Source: Symbiodinium microadriaticum
Taxonomy: Eukaryota > Sar > Dinophyceae > Suessiales > Symbiodiniaceae
NCBI GenBank assembly: GCA_001939145.1
Contig: LSRX01000183.1
Coordinates: 19,068 to 83,067, forward strand
DNA: 64,000 nucleotides
Direction of reading: 5' to 3'
Shown here: piece after piece, positions 60,303-64,000 of the stretch
Layout of the letters: every line of letters starts with the position of its first letter
Position numbering within the stretch: position 1 is the first letter of the stretch
Program-made: the position numbers and the translations under genes
Notes under the pieces: model-generated
Databases searched by the model: none
The model's input: only the letters and a program-made list of their open reading frames with translations
Told to the model about the DNA's origin: nothing

Positions 60303-61689
60303 CTAGCTCGTCCCAGAGGCTAAGATGGGAACGGCAGAGGTAATGCCGGTGCCCTCGGTAGCAGCAACCACCAAGACATAGCTCTCGGAGGATATCCCGG
60401 CCATGGCCTGAGGTTTGGTAGATTGAGGGCTCGATCCCGGAACGGAGCTTACTGGGCTGCTACAGATCTGGAGTCAATATGCATTCCTACGTCGACAGTG
60501 CAGGTGCGCACGGTCCAGGTGGCAATCGGCACATTCATTGACACTGCTCATGTGAAAAAAGTAACTCATCATTGTTGGATCTTGTGTTGTTCAGAATGTG
60601 CAAACTTTAAGAAACAATGAACATACATTGGAAATGCCGGCGAGCTTCGATGGACTGCAGGATGGCAAAGAGGCTGCTTTTCTCGACGTTTCCAATAGAG
60701 CTTTGCCATTTTGCTGCGAGGGAGTCAGCCGTGACTCCCTCAGCTGCAAATCCCAAGATCCGGAAAAAAGCGGGAACAAGATTGAATACTGTGATCTGCG
60801 TCGCCCCGGCTATCAGTCCGGCGCCAACCAAGACCTTGTCGGCACAGCTCCAGTCAATTTCTATATCCCCGTCTCGCGGATGTCGTACCCGGGCTTTGTA
60901 AGTGCTAATGTTAGCGCGCAAGCGTTCTGTCTCATCGATTGTCAGTGCTTCGAAATGGTGTGAGAGGCGCTGGGTGTCATTGGACATGGTGCCTTGAACC
61001 TGGCTCCAATTCGTCTTCTGAACCTGCATTGCCTTCTTGTCAAGCCAGTCCTCAGCAATTTTTGCTTTTTGAGACACATTCTTTGAAACCTGGCTCCAAT
61101 TCGTCTTCTCAACCTGCTCTGCCTTTTTGTCAAGCCAGTCCTCAGCAATTTTTGCTTTTTGCGACACATTCTTCGAAACCTGGCTCCAATTCGTCTTCTC
61201 AACCTGCTCTGCCTTCTTGTCAAGCCAGTCCTCAGCAAGTCTTGCTTTTTGCGACACATTCTTCGAAACCTGGCTCCAATTCGTCTTCTCAACCTGCGCT
61301 GCCTTCTTGTCAAGCCAGTCCTCAGCAAGTCTTGCTTTTTGCGACACATTCTTTGAAACCTGGCTCCAGTTCGTCTTCTCAACCTGCTCTGCCTTTTTGT
61401 CAAGCCAGTCCTCAGCCATCTTTGCTTTTTGCGACTTTTCGGCTTCATCCATCTTGTCGGAGGCGACCTCCTTCAATGAATTCCACCAATCTGCCCAGGA
61501 GCCTGGCCCTGAGCCTTGGGACCCTTGGGCAGCAAGCATCGTAGCCTCTGTTGCCCGCGATTCCCTTGGGGGTGCGAGTCGACGTGGTTCGCTAAGAATC
61601 GCCATGCCGCACATCAGAAGCAGACCCACTGCCACTGTCCCATAGCCGGTTTTTCTGCCTCCTTGGATGTTCAGTTCGTCTGTTTGTAC
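60303..61689 (-). CDS. Membrane-anchored 30-residue-repeat protein with IFI6/IFI27 (ISG12)-like C-terminal domain
   Basis: The open frame runs from about 61689 (stop TAA just upstream at 61692-61690) to 60607. There is no ATG upstream of the hydrophobic segment, so an upstream exon probably supplies the start; a CAG acceptor ends at 61680. Order of parts: a hydrophobic segment GTVAVGLLLMCGMAIL, an Arg/Pro linker, GSWADWWNSLKEVA, then five copies of a charged helical unit of 30 residues (AEDWLDKKAEQVEKTNWSQV, then SKNVSQKA) plus a partial sixth, then a hydrophobic domain with LVGAGLIAGATQITVF and GVTADSLAAKW....LFAILQS. The last motif matches the IFI6/IFI27 family (G-x-x-A-x-S-x-A-A ... LQS). 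After LQSI an intron from 60648 to 60408 with GA...AG ends gives LQSI-AMAGISSES... and a stop at 60305-60303. Without splicing the protein ends at 60607. Function unknown; the repeats look like amphipathic helices. Confidence 0.8.
61000..61440. repeat. 90-bp coding tandem repeat (five copies plus partial)
   Basis: The marker word CAAGCCAGTC recurs on the plus strand at 61041, 61131, 61221, 61311 and 61401, exactly 90 bp apart. Copies are highly similar. The unit encodes 30 residues on the minus strand and lies inside the IFI-like gene. Because the unit contains no stops, other frames on both strands are open across the array too. Confidence 0.95.
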
Positions 61690-61809
61690 TTACGCAAGCG
61701 GAAGTGGTAAGCTCCAGGGCAAAGGGACCACAACAAGGGAGGGTAAGATATCATAATTCATTATTTCCGACAAGGAGGGGTTCCCATTCGGTGTTGTCAA
61801 CCGCAAGCA

Positions 61810-62142
61810 ATGACAAACAAGCCAACTGCAGGCAGGATTCTGGACGAAGTTGGCTCGTCAAGAAGAGGTCGAGAGTCAGCCACCATTGCAAAACTAATCT
61901 CGATTGGAACTCTGGAGAGTCTTGAGCATATTGCAAAACTGCAGGAGATCAAGGAGTCGGCCCTTCCGAAGAAACTGGTTGGTGGTGGAGGGCGTTGCCC
62001 ATTCATTTGCAGGATGATCTCAGTGCGTCTGCCAGTCGTCATAATGGGTGGCACCCTTTCAAACGCAAGGCTTCATTGGGTCCTCCTAACCAAGGAAGGT
62101 CTCGCAAGTAGAGTCTTTGTTGGAACCAGCTTGCTGAACTAA
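61810..62142 (+). CDS. Putative 110-codon ORF, unknown
   Basis: ATG 61810 to TAA 62142 with no interruption. The first half is protein-like (GRESATIAKLISIGTLESLE, then HIAKLQEIKESALPKKL), and a possible donor G|GTTGGTGG follows at about 61978, so only the first part may be coding. Codon bias is weak. It lies head-to-head with the repeat/IFI-like gene, about 120 bp from that gene's open frame. No family recognised. Confidence 0.4.
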   Translation: MTNKPTAGRILDEVGSSRRGRESATIAKLISIGTLESLEHIAKLQEIKESALPKKLVGGGGRCPFICRMISVRLPVVIMGGTLSNARLHWVLLTKEGLASRVFVGTSLLN

Positions 62143-62453
62143 ACATAGCAGACTTTGCTTTCATGGACTAGTGCAAACAGGTTTGGCAGAAATGATCCTT
62201 GCCCAAAACACCTCAAGCCATTCACTTCGTTGCGGCCTACGTGCCCGCCCAAATTGGCCGAAAACCCCAAAGTGGAGTTTCCGACATCCCCGCAGCCTCT
62301 TCGCTGGAAAACATACAGCTACTGCATCGGTAGCGCTCAGGCTCTTCTTCCTAAGCCCAGGAACCTTAGGAGGAGTGCTCAGGCCCAGACCATCTCAAGT
62401 CGCCCGAAAGCCGCCCCCTGAAGCCTGACACCTTGATGGTAGAACCTCCAGCC

Positions 62454-62750
62454 TCAACTGCCTCTGCATTTTTCAGCTGCTTCCTTGCGCGTCGTGGAAC
62501 TTTGTGCCAGTCTGCGCGATCGTGCAGTTACGGATCTTCTTGCAAGAGGTTTGATGTCATCGGGACTTGAATCCCAAAGCGCACCCTGAACAGCAATCCC
62601 TAGATCCTGAGCAGTAGAGACCCGAAGCTTCGCAACAAGCTTTCCTGGGTGGACATCAAACATCGTCAGCAATGAACTTCTGACCAACGCGAATTCAAGT
62701 CGGACATTGCCGTAGGACAGCCATGAGGTGGCTGTGAATCTGGTCAGGTG
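62454..62750 (-). CDS. Putative 3' exon of an unknown protein
   Basis: The minus frame reads SWLSYGNVRLEFALVRSSLL, then MFDVHPGKLVAKLRVSTAQD, then GIAVQGALWDSSPDD, a basic Ser/Arg tail and a TGA at 62454. The frame has no ATG at its 5' end, so it would be a terminal exon beginning near ATTCACAG| at about 62731. Codon bias is weak, which keeps confidence modest. Confidence 0.4.
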   Translation of the reverse strand, partial: HLTRFTATSWLSYGNVRLEFALVRSSLLTMFDVHPGKLVAKLRVSTAQDLGIAVQGALWDSSPDDIKPLARRSVTARSRRLAQSSTTRKEAAEKCRGS

Positions 62751-63040
62751 GCTGTGACTCGATATTAGACTACGAATATTGGGGCGTGAAAATGCGCAGT
62801 AATCTCCCCTGCGCTCTTGCGCAACACTACTCACCAGAAGCCCTATTCTGCTTTGAAGACTCTATATATAAACTCTTTCATCTTCTGCCATGAGGACGGG
62901 CTTGCGTCTTTGACCTGTCCTGGCCTTGCTTACAGAAGGCATGTCAGTGCTTCTTCTGGAATATTAGCGACACCTTTCACTACACATAACAACTACACCA
63001 TGTTATGCCCCGAAGCTGTGTTGACTACTATTCCCTGATC

Positions 63041-63106
63041 TGGGGGGGTGGGAAGCTGGGTGCCAACATCTTGGCTTCGCTTGCCAGCTCTATTTCGTCG
63101 GTGACG
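63041..63106 (-). CDS. Possible exon of an unknown protein
   Basis: After CAACTCCAG| the frame reads VTDEIELASEAKMLAPSFPP then P and may end at CCCA|GATCAG (GA donor). Third positions are mostly G/C. A plus-strand frame is open as well; this one is more protein-like. Confidence 0.4.
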
Positions 63107-63852
63107 CTGGAGTTGGTAGGGGGCAAAACTCGCGACTGGCGATCCCCCACCTCACCAGGGAGACCAATGCCCCTGACACGCGTGATCTCCCTGAAAGTAT
63201 GCAGAGATCCTTAACAGTATGATCTCAGGGACCCAGGGATATTGCTCAAGTAAGGCGTGTTGGGCTCAAACACCCTTCAATCCAGCCTGGTCTGTCGTAC
63301 AGGAGTATTTCTGGCACAAGGCCCCCTGCCATGCGGTCTGATGGGCAGCTTGATGGGGGTGAAGCCGAAACCGAACTTTGGAAGGACCCCGGTAGCAACC
63401 ACTACACACCCTGATCCCGAGCCAGCCAACCAGCTGCCACAATGCCAGGCTCTCAGCATGAGTTCCTGTCCAGGATTCCGAGGATTGGGGGTTTCTGGGC
63501 CGAGGCTACCAGGGTTTAATGTTTCGGCTCAACTTTGGGCATGAGGGCAGATGGCGCAGTGCGCAGGGTGTCGGCATCGGCCACAGCAATGATTGAGTGT
63601 ACAGTGGCTGCCTTATCAACCTAAGAAGCTAAGCCTAAAAGCACTCGAAGACTGACTAAGAGGGACCGGCCCAGGGGGCCTCTACTTGAGCCGTTTTCCA
63701 ATCAGGGGTCTCTTATGATGGTCTTTGCATGGTCATGGCAGTCAGAGGGGTCTTCCGCCCTCTCCTCTAAACTCTGCAGCATATATTGCACCTTTGAAGA
63801 AGGTAGCCTTCGATGTCAACTCCGAACTCACACAAGGGCTCCTCATGGTACA

Positions 63853-63918
63853 ATGGCCGGCGGGGTCAAGAACCTCAGGGCGGTGACGGTCCGCCGAGAG
63901 TTGCGTGAGCTGTATCAG
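63853..63918 (+). CDS. First or early exon of a plus-strand gene running off the window
   Basis: ATG 63853 begins MAGGVKNLRAVTVRRELREL then YQ and ends CAG|GTAAGC. Almost all third positions are G or C and the donor is canonical. The context ACAATGG is suitable for a start, but the frame is also open upstream, so it could be an internal exon. Downstream exons are outside the window. No family recognised. Confidence 0.6.
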
Positions 63919-64000
63919 GTAAGCCTTAAAGGGGGTTCCGGGATGGGGTTCGGGGATAACGATGTGTTGTTTACGGGCTTCCCCTAGAGTCCTCAACTCC

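Noticed and set aside
60939..61645. Plus-strand ORFs of 201 and 172 codons and a second minus frame of 168 codons
   Set aside because: They are shadows of the stop-free 90-bp repeat that encodes the minus-strand helical units.
1..64000. CRISPR arrays, bacterial operons, insertion sequences, rRNA genes
   Set aside because: Nothing of this kind was seen; gene structure is clearly eukaryotic. tRNA genes could not be excluded by eye.

Overview
The window looks like nuclear DNA of a photosynthetic dinoflagellate, with Symbiodiniaceae or a relative the best guess. Four signs point this way. (1) Genes are broken into many tiny exons (about 33-110 nt) whose 5' splice sites are often GC or GA instead of GT, with AG|G acceptors. 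(2) A degenerate dinoflagellate spliced-leader (DinoSL) relic sits upstream of an intronless ORF. (3) TTTAGGG/CCCTAAA telomere-like words are scattered through introns and intergenic DNA. (4) One gene encodes a plastid-type ALB3/YidC/Oxa1 insertase. Most long open frames here are not genes. Real coding sequence had to be read as short, G/C-ending-codon exons bounded by AG and GT/GC/GA.

Layout. 0-3.9 kb: no convincing gene. 3.9-4.7 kb (-): two exons of an unknown lysine/arginine-rich protein. 5.1-13.3 kb (-): ALB3/YidC insertase, with at least 12 exons recovered. 13.65-13.76 kb: a 103-bp element with near-perfect terminal inverted repeats. 14.9-17.2 kb (+): a PPR-like exon and a possible terminal exon. 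18.9-26.6 kb (-): a HAD-superfamily hydrolase with ten exons recovered; inside its largest unresolved intron (26.54-23.50 kb) lies an intronless BART-domain ORF (25.3-25.9 kb, -) with a decayed tandem spliced leader, a likely retrogene. 27.5-31 kb: isolated exons, including a gene that ends at 30.53 kb. 36.1-38.0 kb (-): exons of an unknown gene. 41.9-42.6 kb: a + strand exon pair and a - strand exon. 43-52 kb: mostly repeats and degenerate telomere-like DNA. 52.1-55.7 kb (-): several exons of unknown proteins, one of them abutting an inverted-repeat element that seems to form the intron. 60.3-61.7 kb (-): a membrane protein with five 30-residue repeats and an IFI6/IFI27 (ISG12)-like C-terminal domain. 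62-64 kb: small putative exons, one at the right edge with a canonical GTAAGC donor.

All confidently identified genes lie on the minus strand, in line with the unidirectional gene clusters known in dinoflagellates. The genes do not form an obvious pathway. ALB3 acts in thylakoid membrane protein insertion, the HAD protein is probably a soluble phosphatase-like enzyme, and the BART protein is probably an ARL2/3-type GTPase partner. The most interesting signals are the inverted-repeat, introner-like element family whose ends carry splice-site words, the SL-tagged retrogene nested in a host intron, and the mixed GT/GC/GA splice donors that conserved protein motifs verify.
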